DNA of 9,690 nucleotides from Fidelibacterota bacterium (GTDB lineage: Bacteria; Fidelibacterota; UBA2242; JAFGTP01): assembly GCA_021734005.1 (NCBI GenBank), contig JAIPJV010000056.1, positions 1 through 9,690 on the forward strand, in the 5' to 3' direction. Within the stretch, counting starts at the first letter, position 1. Each line of letters opens with the position of its first letter. This document shows, piece after piece, positions 1 through 8,086 of the stretch. Below the pieces are notes generated by a model. It ran no database searches, was not told the DNA's origin, and worked only from the letters and a program-made list of their open reading frames with translations. The translations under genes were made by a program, and so were the position numbers.

Positions 1-2371
1 TAATTAATGTCATTTTTCGAATGGCCCTGCTTTGACCATTAACCTGAAGAATTGCAAAGTAGATACCTGAAGATAGGTTTCGGGCCTGCCATTCCATTTC
101 AATGCGACCGGGCTGCATGGATTTGTCAGCAAGATGATCGACAAGTTCACCATTAATGTTGTAAATCGTTACTTTGACATGGGCTTCTTCCGGAATATCA
201 AATCGAATATGGGCAACAGGATTAAAAGGATTGGGATAGACAGGATGGAGACAAAATTCTTCCGGTAAAATTTCTGCGGGAGAATCTACATCTACTCTGT
301 CGGGAAACATTCCGCCCATAGTAGGATCTACACCAGTCATATATTCCTCCCAGGTAGTCAATAAATTATCAGGAGGATTATCAAACCAGGCTGACATGTC
401 CATCCGCTCCTGATTCATCCTCATATAGCCACCACTAAAATCCTGCTCCATCATTTTGACCATTCCATTCATCATAGTCATCGTATTTTTCATACTGGTC
501 GTATCCATTTTCATGCCCAGGTCGTCCATATAGGGATACAATTTGTTAGCATAGATTTCTACTGAATCCATCATCGCAGCCGCTTCACCCAGTTTGAATC
601 TAATCTCATTCCGGAGCTCCTTCATCTTCAATTTTCCCTTAGGAGTCAGCGCGAGAAAATTTGGATTAGATTGCTTCAGAACATTAATAAAATCCATGGG
701 GTCTTCAGCATTTGAGAAATCGAGCTCATTAGGATCCAGGTAGGTGTCAACATATTTGTTCATATTTTGCATAATTGTGTCCATTGCAACTTCCACTATT
801 TTCATACTATAACTGAGCATAGCATAGGCGCGATTATACATAGCGGCATCAGCTGGTGCAAATGGATAGATAAATTGTATGCGTTCTTTGTCTTCGATAA
901 CGGGATCATACAGATCTGTATAAACACCGTTGGTAAAAATACAGATCATAACCTCGTTGCTGTATTCCAAATTGGTAAAGTAATAATAGATACTGTCAAG
1001 TTGATCAGAATAATTAAGATCACCCTGGTTAATTTTCATGAAAGCAGAATCCAGACGGCCTCTATCTATGTGTTTGATAGTTTGCTCAAGATTATATCCA
1101 AATTGCCGGGCCGTTTCCTGCAACATTGCTGCACCTGCAATAGCGCTAAAATTTGGTTCACCCGGGTTTAGGGCGAGTGAATCCCGGGCAGCTAGTTTTT
1201 GGTTATACAAATAGGTTCGAATGTCCTCATCACTGGCATTTGTTTTAATGATCAAATCGGCTTTTACATATTCTATGCCAGGAACACCATTAGGAAAAAT
1301 TCCGCCAAAGCTATAGGTCGTGATATCATCGGCTTTGTACATATCCAGAGCAATCTTACCCAGACTCTCAATATTTTTTATGATCTGGACTGGTTTAATG
1401 GTAAAATTTGTGGAGCTATCAAGCATATATATTTTACCATTTAAAAGTTGTTCGGCTTCAGCCAGTACGGAATCAACATCCTGAAGTAAAGCGGAATCAA
1501 TATTCATAGGAGCGAAGAAAGGATTGTTGATCATATTTTGTAAAGTATCCATACCCTTTTGCCAGGACTGAGTGGCAGCCACCATTTCACTAACAGCCAG
1601 ACTTGTATCATTCCCATAATCCTCAAGATTCAAGAGCATTTCCCAGCCATCAGCCCATGAATTAGCACCTGACTCCATTAAGCTGGTGAAATTTTCCATA
1701 CTTTTCAGAACCTGTCTGTTAATAGTCAGAATTGTGGTATCAATTATTGTAGTATCAAGAACAGGATAGCCATAATCGGCATTGTAATCACGATTCTCTA
1801 AAACAAATAAAAATTCACTTTCATTAGCAAAGACCGTGTCCATGTGATTGATGAATTCATTGAAATAATCACCGGCCTGATTTCCATGTTCTGCCAAAAT
1901 GTAATCGGTATTATAGAAGAAATTGTAAGTCTCGAACTCCATAATATCGCGATTATTTTTTAGATTTTGAAAGTGCTCTGATTCCAGAAATCCTATCAAT
2001 GTATCAATCATCTGACCAGTTCTATGGCACTGAGTAAATCTAGACTGCAACCAAAATAAAATAGACAGTGAAGAATCAATAGCCTGTTCATAATAATTTC
2101 CAAGATCACGAAAATTGTCCCCGATCTGCAGATGAATAGAATCAAATTCAGTTTCAGAGTGAAATAAATTGAGGAAAGCCAGACCTGTATGCCCTCGATT
2201 ATACAGAGCTGAATCTCCGCTAATTATATCGTTTTTAAATTCAGTCTCCTTTGCCGAATAATAGGCCTCAGCAGTGGCCCGGTCATAATCGCCGGTGTAA
2301 TAGATCAGATCAGTCTGACCTAGCAGAAAAATGAATGTACACAAAATAATTAACAGTAGTTTTAACTTCAT
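1..2371 (-). CDS. Large secreted protein with C-terminal type IX secretion sorting domain (3' end cut by window edge)
   Basis: The frame is open from an ATG at 2371 to the left edge: 790 codons plus one base, with no stop, so only a few residues are probably missing. A strong SD (AGGAGGT) precedes the ATG. Residues 1-18 form a signal peptide (MKLK, then a hydrophobic run to about LLG). Residues 20-700 look mostly helical and acidic; I recognise no family. Residues 615-659 hold 14 methionines in 45 residues. Residues 709-790 form the sorting domain: HPVYPNPFNP (709-718), then IRFDIP, VTIYNINGELV, and LSSGIYFAILQ near the end, finishing in RKMTLI. In FCB bacteria this FlgD-like beta-sandwich is read by the type IX system and usually removed at the cell surface. 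Inferred location: outer surface or medium. The function of the body is unknown. The gene is divergent from yqeY. Confidence is high for the gene and sorting domain, nil for a specific role. Confidence 0.9.
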   Translation of the reverse strand, partial: MKLKLLLIILCTFIFLLGQTDLIYYTGDYDRATAEAYYSAKETEFKNDIISGDSALYNRGHTGLAFLNLFHSETEFDSIHLQIGDNFRDLGNYYEQAIDSSLSILFWLQSRFTQCHRTGQMIDTLIGFLESEHFQNLKNNRDIMEFETYNFFYNTDYILAEHGNQAGDYFNEFINHMDTVFANESEFLFVLENRDYNADYGYPVLDTTIIDTTILTINRQVLKSMENFTSLMESGANSWADGWEMLLNLEDYGNDTSLAVSEMVAATQSWQKGMDTLQNMINNPFFAPMNIDSALLQDVDSVLAEAEQLLNGKIYMLDSSTNFTIKPVQIIKNIESLGKIALDMYKADDITTYSFGGIFPNGVPGIEYVKADLIIKTNASDEDIRTYLYNQKLAARDSLALNPGEPNFSAIAGAAMLQETARQFGYNLEQTIKHIDRGRLDSAFMKINQGDLNYSDQLDSIYYYFTNLEYSNEVMICIFTNGVYTDLYDPVIEDKERIQFIYPFAPADAAMYNRAYAMLSYSMKIVEVAMDTIMQNMNKYVDTYLDPNELDFSNAEDPMDFINVLKQSNPNFLALTPKGKLKMKELRNEIRFKLGEAAAMMDSVEIYANKLYPYMDDLGMKMDTTSMKNTMTMMNGMVKMMEQDFSGGYMRMNQERMDMSAWFDNPPDNLLTTWEEYMTGVDPTMGGMFPDRVDVDSPAEILPEEFCLHPVYPNPFNPVAHIRFDIPEEAHVKVTIYNINGELVDHLADKSMQPGRIEMEWQARNLSSGIYFAILQVNGQSRAIRKMTLI

Positions 2372-2374
2372 AAG

Positions 2375-2385
2375 ACCTCCTCCTT
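2375..2385 (-). promoter_or_regulatory. Strong Shine-Dalgarno site of the secreted-protein gene
   Basis: Read on the minus strand, AAGGAGGAGGT lies directly before the ATG at 2371. It contains two overlapping GGAGG registers, 4 and 7 nt from the start codon. This fixes the start and suggests efficient translation. Such a site is notable if the organism belongs to the FCB group, where many members use weak or no SD sites. Confidence 0.8.
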
Positions 2386-2408
2386 ATAATAATATTTTTT
2401 TATAATAA

Positions 2409-2437
2409 ATCTTAGTTATAAAAACATTTATAGTCAA
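2409..2437 (-). promoter_or_regulatory. Sigma70-like promoter of the secreted-protein gene
   Basis: On the minus strand TTGACT (2437-2432) is followed after exactly 17 nt by TAAGAT (2414-2409). The -35 matches TTGACA at five of six positions and the -10 matches TATAAT at four of six, including the first TA and last T. Transcription would start near 2400-2403, giving a leader of about 30 nt that carries the SD site. This is a consensus-match call only; AT-rich DNA yields chance matches. Confidence 0.5.
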
Positions 2438-2453
2438 ACAAAATTTTGCACTG

Positions 2454-2469
2454 AGTGACCTGGGTCACT
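2454..2469. promoter_or_regulatory. Crp/Fnr-type palindromic operator candidate
   Basis: AGTGACCTGGGTCACT is a perfect inverted repeat: 7-bp arms around a TG centre. It has the GTGA-N6-TCAC core of Crp-type sites (family consensus TGTGA-N6-TCACA). Its centre at 2461.5 is about 59-62 nt upstream of the predicted start of the minus-strand promoter, which fits the class I activator position near -61.5. It lies about 280 nt from the yqeY start. It is the only strikingly GC-rich palindrome in a very AT-rich spacer. The regulator is not in the window, and its identity is inference. Confidence 0.45.
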
Positions 2470-2576
2470 ACTTTTGGTGTTGATGTTTAGATTAGAATTG
2501 ATGGGCCCTATCGTTCACTCTTCCATTCATCAAATCATCTATTATTCCTGTGGTCTACTCATTAATAACTTTCAAT

Positions 2577-2596
2577 AGAATTATCAGCATAATTCT
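2577..2596. repeat. 8-bp inverted repeat followed by a T-run
   Basis: AGAATTAT (2577-2584) and ATAATTCT (2589-2596) are perfect reverse complements around the loop CAGC. A run of six Ts follows at 2604-2609 on the plus strand. As RNA it would be a weak AT-rich hairpin. As DNA it is a good dimer-binding site, but its arm spacing matches neither Fur nor PerR boxes well. It lies in the divergent spacer, upstream of yqeY. Its role, as operator or as terminator of a plus-strand leader or antisense transcript, is open. Confidence 0.4.
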
Positions 2597-2647
2597 GAGG
2601 TCCTTTTTTCCATCTGACAATATTCTGATTTTATCAAAACATTCAGG

Positions 2648-2701
2648 TTGTCAAATTATAATAGAATATTTAAGTTATAAATTGTATATTTGACAGATAA
2701 T
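2648..2701 (+). promoter_or_regulatory. Probable promoter zone of the yqeY-cvpA-mutS2-dnaG operon
   Basis: This very AT-rich stretch holds several hexamers but no single convincing pair. TTGTCA (2648-2653) is followed 17 nt later by TAAGTT (2671-2676). There is also a perfect TATAAT (2657-2662), a perfect TTGACA (2690-2695) and GATAAT (2696-2701). None of the perfect hexamers has a good partner at 16-18 nt. The operon promoter is probably here because nothing upstream on this strand is coding, but the exact start cannot be chosen. Confidence 0.3.
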
Positions 2702-2746
2702 CAAGGAATACGATCCATTAATCAATAAGCACGAAGGGAGCATAGT

Positions 2747-3190
2747 ATGGGTTTGCTTGAAGAGATTACGCAAGATATGAAAAAAGCAATGAAGAGTAAG
2801 GAAAAAGAGAGAATGCAGGTTCTGAGATTGTTGCGCTCTGACCTGAAAAAAGCAAAAATTGACAAGAGAGGCGAGTTCACTGAAGAAGATGCCCAGCAGG
2901 TAATTAACAAGGCTGCTAAAAATCGCCGGGAATCGATAGAATCTTACAAAAAAGGTGATCGCCAGGATCTGGTTGAAGAGGAACAAAAAGAATTGGAAGT
3001 AATCGAAGAATATCTACCGGAACAGATGTCTGATGATGAGATCAAAGAACTCATTGATCAGGTCATCGAAGAAACCGGCGCTTCTGGCATGCAGGATATG
3101 GGCAAAGTTATGGGTACAATTATGCCCAAAGTTCGAGGAAAGGCCGACGGAAGCAAGGTTCAGGCCATTGTTAGATCAAAACTGGCGTAA
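2747..3190 (+). CDS. yqeY: YqeY family protein (GatB/YqeY domain)
   Basis: 147 residues, the usual length for YqeY. The ATG at 2747 has a good SD (GAAGGGAG, 2733-2740) 6 nt upstream. The sequence carries family hallmarks: an N-terminal helical half rich in K and E with VLRLLRSDLKKAKID (about 25-39), ESIESYKKGDRQDL near 62-75, then EYLPEQMSDDEI (about 88-99) and the closing GKVMGTIMPKVRGKADGS segment (118-135), which matches the C-terminal tail domain of GatB, the tRNA amidotransferase subunit. In the family this fold is thought to contact tRNA or related RNA, but YqeY's own role is not established. It is first in a tight cluster and cvpA follows after 5 nt. No odd features; no S21 gene (rpsU), often its neighbour, lies upstream. 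Confidence 0.93.
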   Translation: MGLLEEITQDMKKAMKSKEKERMQVLRLLRSDLKKAKIDKRGEFTEEDAQQVINKAAKNRRESIESYKKGDRQDLVEEEQKELEVIEEYLPEQMSDDEIKELIDQVIEETGASGMQDMGKVMGTIMPKVRGKADGSKVQAIVRSKLA

Positions 3191-3195
3191 TTATT

Positions 3196-3762
3196 ATGTT
3201 TGGTATATTTGATATAGTTTGTCTGACAATTTTTGCGATATTCATCTTTTTGGGGTATAAGCGAGGATTGATCGAAGAGGCATCAAAATTAGTTGGTGCT
3301 GTCCTGGGTATTTATTTTGCTGTTATTAAATATGAACCTTTTAGTCATTATTTTGAAGGGTTTTTTAATAATTATCCCGGAATTCGCATGGTGATCAGCT
3401 TTCTGTTAATTTTTCTGGCCGTTTATTTTGCAGTCCAGTTTGTTGGACATCTGGTCAGCACGACCTTAAAAAAATTAAAACTAAGCTGGATCAACCGCAG
3501 TCTAGGTGGATTTTTTGGTGCTTTAAAAGCTCTGGTAATAATGATTGTAATTGTGTGGTTGATTTCAACCTTTCAATCACTGGGGCTTGACAAAAGATTG
3601 CGGGGAGCATCAGTATCCTATATGTTTGTTCAGGATGTTCAGGAATACATTTCTCGTAGAATTAATATCGAAAAAGAACTGGATCATATGAATAAGAGCC
3701 TCCGTAAGATGTTCATGCTCAATAATAAACCCGAAAAGAAATTAGGAAATGGAAGAAAATAA
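3196..3762 (+). CDS. cvpA: CvpA family inner-membrane protein
   Basis: 188 residues with four predicted membrane segments: about 3-21, 30-45, 64-86 and 105-126. CvpA-type signatures are visible: the GYKRGLIEE motif directly after the first segment (20-28) and INRSLGGFFGALKAL (99-113) entering the fourth. The C-terminal 50 residues are charged and cytoplasm-like. CvpA is named for colicin V production in E. coli; homologues are linked to envelope stress and resistance, but the biochemical role is unclear. The start lies 5 nt after yqeY and no SD is visible, so translation is probably coupled to yqeY. The last 14 nt overlap the mutS2 start. Gene order yqeY-cvpA-mutS2 supports the call. Confidence 0.88.
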   Translation: MFGIFDIVCLTIFAIFIFLGYKRGLIEEASKLVGAVLGIYFAVIKYEPFSHYFEGFFNNYPGIRMVISFLLIFLAVYFAVQFVGHLVSTTLKKLKLSWINRSLGGFFGALKALVIMIVIVWLISTFQSLGLDKRLRGASVSYMFVQDVQEYISRRINIEKELDHMNKSLRKMFMLNNKPEKKLGNGRK

Positions 3763-6109
3763 TACAGACAAACTGGATTTCGAGAAATTATTATCCCTGA
3801 TTGCTGAGAGAACCATGTCTCTGCCCGGTGAAAAACTGGTTGAAGATATAAAAGTTTTTCCTTCTACAAATCAGGTTGAGAAAGAGCAGCAAAGAATAGG
3901 CTGTATCAAAGAATTAATTGATGATGGCCGGGACTTGCCGCCTCTCAATGTTACTGATCTAAGTGAAGAGATCGAACGCTGCAAAGTCGAAGGCTCTTTC
4001 TTTACCATTGAAGCTCTTGATAAACTCTATAAACTGATTCGATCCGGCATTGAAATAAAAAAGTTCTACAAAAATAATAAAAATTCAATGCAGCCGGTAA
4101 ATTCTATTGCTGGAAAAGTTGCTTCCTATCCTGAAATTCTAGATGCGATTAAAAAAGTCGTCGATGAACAAGGCGAAATCAAAGATACGGCCAGTAAAAA
4201 ATTAAAGAAAATAAGGCGGGATAAAAGTCGGGCAATGCAAAATTTGCGGGCAGAAGTCAACAAATCCATGGAAAATGCCCGAAAAAATAATTGGCTTCAC
4301 GAAAAAAATCCCACTATCAGAAATGGCCGCTACGTGCTTCCTCTCAAAAGTAAGGCCAAGCGCAAAATCAAAGGTATTGTACACGGAGAATCTGGATCAG
4401 GTGCTACCACCTATGTGGAACCGATCTCAGTTATTGAAGTTAACAACCAGCTCAAAGATCTTGAACAGCAGGAAAAGAACGAGATTAGAAAAATACTGAT
4501 CAGTCTGACTGACCGAATCCGACCTGTTTTTGCCAATCTTTTGCAGAATATTGATCTGATTGCCGAGCTGGATAAATTGCGAGCCTGTGCTGTCTTTGCT
4601 ATTGAATTTAACTGCAATCCTCCTCAAGTATTCGATCGCCAGGCCGATGAAACCATTCTCCTTAGAAATGCCAAACATCCTTTGCTATCGCTGCGTAAAG
4701 AGGTCGTGCCGCTCAATTTTGAACCGCCTAAAAATGTAAAAACAGTGATCATCACCGGCCCGAATGCTGGTGGCAAAACTGTGGCCATGAAGACTGTTGG
4801 ATTACTCAGTAAAATGGCTATGTGCGGATTGCATATTCCGGCAGCCAGCCAGAGCAAAATACCCTACACTGATCAATTTTTGATGGACATCGGCGACCGC
4901 CAGTCTATGGAAGATGATCTATCCACTTTCTCGGCCCATATTGGCAGCCTGGAAAATATGCTGCAAAAAGCCACCAGCACTACTCTGGTTCTGATCGATG
5001 AACTGGGAACAGGAACGGATCCTCTGGAAGGTTCCTCACTGGGGCAGGCAATTTTGGAAGAATTGTTGGATACCGGTGCCTTTACAATTACCACTACTCA
5101 TCATAGCTCTTTGAAAGCCTTTGCTGATAAAAATGATGAGGTGGTCAATGCTGCTATGGAATTTAATACTGAAACTTTGAATCCTATGTATCAACTGAGC
5201 ATTGGTTTACCGGGCAGTAGTTATGCTCTGGAAATTGCCGATAGACTGGGAATTGATGAAGATATTATTGCCAGAGCCCGGGAGTTGATGGATACCGATA
5301 CAGTTCAGCTGGAAAATCTGCTTATGGAAATTGAAGAGGAAAAAGCAGAATTAACCAAGCAGAAAAAAGCCTTGACCCGTCGTAAAAAGACTCTGGATAA
5401 AGTTGTTGATAATTATGACAGTAAAGTTGAGAACATTAAAGAAAAACAGCAGAAATTGGACAAGGCCCTATCCGATGAACTGGAAGAGGTAGTCAAAGAA
5501 TCGCGGGCTCGCATAGAACAGGCTATCAAAGATATTCGTGAACAGAAAGCCGATAAAAAGACCATTAAAAATGCTCAGAAAGAAGTCAAAAAAATTCAAA
5601 AGAAGGCTGTCAAGAAAAAGAAAAAAGTGGAGAAGAAATCGAAACCCAAATTGACAGTTGATGAGAAACAAAAGATTCAGCCCGGCACCTGGGTCAAGAT
5701 CGAGCCTTTTAATCAGATTGGGCAGATAGAAGAGATTCGCGGCCAGAAAGTCTCTGTTGATATTGATGGCAAAAAAATGCAGGTGCGCCAGGATAATCTG
5801 GTTCCCGTCAAACCACCTGCCAAAGAACAGGAAACTACTATGGAAGTTGATGTTCAGGCTGATTCCAGTCCCCAGCTGTCTTTGAATTTAAGGGGAATGC
5901 GCTACGATGAAGCCCGGGATACTTTGATAAAATATCTGGACAAAGTGGTTATGTCCGGACTTCAGGAAGTTGAAATTGTGCATGGCAAAGGCGAAGGTGT
6001 GCTCAGAAAAATGACCCATGAAGTTCTCAGCAATAATCCCCATGTCTCAGAATATTTTCACAAGCGGCCGGAATCAGGGGGAACTGGTGTGACTGTTGTT
6101 AGATTTTAA
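3749..6109 (+). CDS. mutS2: MutS2 family ATPase with C-terminal Smr domain
   Basis: 786 residues, the normal length. It lacks the mismatch-recognition domain of MutS. Order of parts: helical core and lever (1-325); ABC-type ATPase with Walker A GPNAGGKT (337-344) and Walker B LVLIDELGTGTDP (413-425, D417/E418) followed by ITTTHHSSLK; a long coiled coil and very basic stretch (about 520-640); a KOW-like segment (GTWVKIEPFNQIGQIEEI onward); and the Smr domain (about 708-786) with HGKG at 745-748. Family members suppress homologous recombination or, in Bacillus subtilis (RqcU), split collided ribosomes; which applies here is unknown. Odd point: the Smr motif LDLR reads LNLR (N713), replacing the conserved Asp. 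The start overlaps cvpA by 14 nt, and the AGGA just before the ATG is too close to be a good SD, so coupling is likely. Confidence 0.95.
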   Translation: MEENNTDKLDFEKLLSLIAERTMSLPGEKLVEDIKVFPSTNQVEKEQQRIGCIKELIDDGRDLPPLNVTDLSEEIERCKVEGSFFTIEALDKLYKLIRSGIEIKKFYKNNKNSMQPVNSIAGKVASYPEILDAIKKVVDEQGEIKDTASKKLKKIRRDKSRAMQNLRAEVNKSMENARKNNWLHEKNPTIRNGRYVLPLKSKAKRKIKGIVHGESGSGATTYVEPISVIEVNNQLKDLEQQEKNEIRKILISLTDRIRPVFANLLQNIDLIAELDKLRACAVFAIEFNCNPPQVFDRQADETILLRNAKHPLLSLRKEVVPLNFEPPKNVKTVIITGPNAGGKTVAMKTVGLLSKMAMCGLHIPAASQSKIPYTDQFLMDIGDRQSMEDDLSTFSAHIGSLENMLQKATSTTLVLIDELGTGTDPLEGSSLGQAILEELLDTGAFTITTTHHSSLKAFADKNDEVVNAAMEFNTETLNPMYQLSIGLPGSSYALEIADRLGIDEDIIARARELMDTDTVQLENLLMEIEEEKAELTKQKKALTRRKKTLDKVVDNYDSKVENIKEKQQKLDKALSDELEEVVKESRARIEQAIKDIREQKADKKTIKNAQKEVKKIQKKAVKKKKKVEKKSKPKLTVDEKQKIQPGTWVKIEPFNQIGQIEEIRGQKVSVDIDGKKMQVRQDNLVPVKPPAKEQETTMEVDVQADSSPQLSLNLRGMRYDEARDTLIKYLDKVVMSGLQEVEIVHGKGEGVLRKMTHEVLSNNPHVSEYFHKRPESGGTGVTVVRF

Positions 6110-6133
6110 ACGAATATTAAACCTAGAATAAAT

Positions 6134-7954
6134 ATGGCTAGAATTCCAAGATCAAAAATTAGAGAAATAGAACAGCGGGTTAACATTGTTGATGTGGTCT
6201 CCCAGTATGTGCGCTTGAAGAAAAAGGGCAAAAATTATTTTGGTTTGTGCCCTTTCCATAATGAAAAAACGCCCTCTTTTAGTGTGAGTCCGGAGAAAAA
6301 TATCTATCACTGCTTTGGCTGTGGAAAAGGTGGCAATGCTATCAATTTCATTATGGAATATGAGAAGCTGTCATTTATCGATGCTGTCAAACAACTGGCC
6401 AAGCAGTATGGAATTCCTCTGGAATTTGAAGATAAAAAAACCAGCAGTACTAACCAGATTATTTATGACTTGCATAAAAAAGCGAAAGATGTTTACCAGA
6501 AAAAATTGAAATCCAAAGTCGGTCAGGAAGCCCGCAATTATCTCAAAGACCGGGATTTTGATAAAAGGACAATTGAAAATTTTTCCCTTGGTTTTGCTCC
6601 TGATGAATGGGAATCTCTCCATAAGGCAGTCAAAAAGGAAAAGATACCTGAAAAAATTCTGGTCAAATCAGGCCTATTTATCAAAAGGAAAAAAGGTAGC
6701 GGTGTTTACGACAGATTTCGTAACCGTATTATGTTTCCGATTCGAAATTTGTCCGGCAAAGTGATTGGTTTTGGCGGACGTTCACTAGACCCTGATGATA
6801 ATGCTAAATATCTCAACTCTCCGGAAACGCCTATTTATAACAAGCGCAATATTTTGTATGGACTCTATGTTACTAATGAATTTATCCGCAAGGATGAAGA
6901 AGCCATTGTTGTAGAGGGCTATACTGATCTGATTCGCCTTTACACAGCCGGGATTAAGAATGTGATTGCTGGCTCCGGGACTTCTTTGACTCAGGGACAT
7001 GCTCGTATTTTGCAGCGCTATTGCAACAGTGTCAAACTCTGCTACGATGGTGATCAGGCCGGACAAAAAGCTGCAGTCAGGGCAGGACTAATTTTACTGA
7101 AATTGGGCTTTGATGTTTTTGTGATTGAATTGCCTGAAAATGATGACCCGGATTCGTTTCTGCAGAAAGAGGGCGCTGATAAATTCAAACAAAAGGATGA
7201 ATCAGCAACCGATTTCATCAGTTTCTATGTTAATTACCACAAAGATAAACTGACAACTCCCGGAAGAATTGCCAATTTTGTTGACAAAACTGCTGATGAA
7301 CTTCTGGAAATTAAAAATCCCGTTAATCGGGAATTGATCGCTCGAAAATTGGCCGAAGAAATTGATGTTGATGAAGCCCGCATTCTCAATCAGATCAAAT
7401 ATCGTCGCCGCAAAAAACGCTCCCGTCCTGCAAAAAGAAAAGATGATAAAGCAAAACCGGTCACAGTTAAAAATGGTGTTGAACGCTCGGAAGTTGAACT
7501 AATCAAACTGCTTCTATCTGATGATGACAAGGTTCTGGATTTTATTCTTAATGAAATTGAAGCTGAGGATTTTTCCCATCCTGTTTTTAGAAAAATTGCT
7601 CATCAAATTATTGATGGCCTTTCTGATCATGATTTCGAGCCCCAATCTCTTCTTAATGAAGATTTTGAGGAACGAGAGAAAAATTTTATAGTCCGAGTTC
7701 TATATGAACAGGAGCGCTTTTTGAAAAGCCATATTCCCAAAGAATTGATGAATCTGGCGGCTGATTGTATTGAGAAAATCTGGAAACACAAGAATTCTGC
7801 GGAAATTAAAAAAATTAGAAAAAAGATAAAAAATAGCGAAAAAAATGGTGAATCGCCCCAAAATGAATTGATTGAGGAACTGATCGAAAAGCAGCAGGAA
7901 AATACCGAAATCAAAGAATATCTCCATGATAAATTAGAAGAATATACATTTTAG
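6134..7954 (+). CDS. dnaG: DNA primase DnaG
   Basis: 606 residues, the usual size. DnaG makes RNA primers for lagging-strand synthesis with DnaB helicase. The N-terminal zinc-binding domain is intact (C39, H42, C60, C63, in the CPFHNEKTPSF and YHCFGCGKGG contexts). The catalytic core contains FGGRSL and then the Toprim fold: VVEGYTD with E261 and YDGDQAG with D305 and D307, the metal-binding acidic residues. A basic linker (about 422-443) joins the core to an acidic helical C-terminal region expected to bind DnaB. The ATG lies 24 nt after the mutS2 stop in AT-rich DNA with no SD. It is the last gene of the cluster. The rpoD and rpsU genes that flank dnaG in the classical macromolecular-synthesis operon are not adjacent. 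No damage seen. Confidence 0.97.
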   Translation: MARIPRSKIREIEQRVNIVDVVSQYVRLKKKGKNYFGLCPFHNEKTPSFSVSPEKNIYHCFGCGKGGNAINFIMEYEKLSFIDAVKQLAKQYGIPLEFEDKKTSSTNQIIYDLHKKAKDVYQKKLKSKVGQEARNYLKDRDFDKRTIENFSLGFAPDEWESLHKAVKKEKIPEKILVKSGLFIKRKKGSGVYDRFRNRIMFPIRNLSGKVIGFGGRSLDPDDNAKYLNSPETPIYNKRNILYGLYVTNEFIRKDEEAIVVEGYTDLIRLYTAGIKNVIAGSGTSLTQGHARILQRYCNSVKLCYDGDQAGQKAAVRAGLILLKLGFDVFVIELPENDDPDSFLQKEGADKFKQKDESATDFISFYVNYHKDKLTTPGRIANFVDKTADELLEIKNPVNRELIARKLAEEIDVDEARILNQIKYRRRKKRSRPAKRKDDKAKPVTVKNGVERSEVELIKLLLSDDDKVLDFILNEIEAEDFSHPVFRKIAHQIIDGLSDHDFEPQSLLNEDFEEREKNFIVRVLYEQERFLKSHIPKELMNLAADCIEKIWKHKNSAEIKKIRKKIKNSEKNGESPQNELIEELIEKQQENTEIKEYLHDKLEEYTF

Positions 7955-8054
7955 CATACCCAAGGGTACAGATAAAACGGGAAATCGCCTCGAAGAGATC
8001 CCTTCGGGAGAAACGGGAAAAAAATAGGGGACCAGATGCTATTGGGTATAGTCG

Positions 8055-8086
8055 AGTGGAAAAGTGGCGAAGTGGTTGAGTGGGGG
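8055..8086 (+). repeat. 8-bp tandem repeat AGTGGNNN, four units (copy A)
   Basis: Four consecutive units begin with AGTGG and vary in the last three bases: AGTGGAAA, AGTGGCGA, AGTGGTTG and AGTGGGGG. The same array occurs at 8928-8959 in copy B, differing only in its last bases. Eight is not a multiple of three, so a coding origin is unlikely. Confidence 0.75.

Noticed and set aside
767..1444. Plus-strand frames of 134 and 81 codons
   Set aside because: Both lie antisense inside the 790-codon secreted-protein gene, which has signal peptide, SD and sorting domain; their peptides look like shadow translations rich in I, H and F.
2309..2371. Lipoprotein signal in the secreted protein
   Set aside because: The only early Cys (residue 11) is preceded by IIL, not by a lipobox with Gly, Ala or Ser at -1, and lies inside the hydrophobic core.
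2498..2532. Fnr-like half-sites TTGATG and CATCAA
   Set aside because: The halves are more than 20 nt apart, too far for an Fnr dimer; likely chance.
7957..8009. Intrinsic terminator right after dnaG
   Set aside because: Only short imperfect hairpins (TACCC-AA-GGGTA; TCCC-TTC-GGGA) and no T-run; the palindrome at 8272 is a better candidate.
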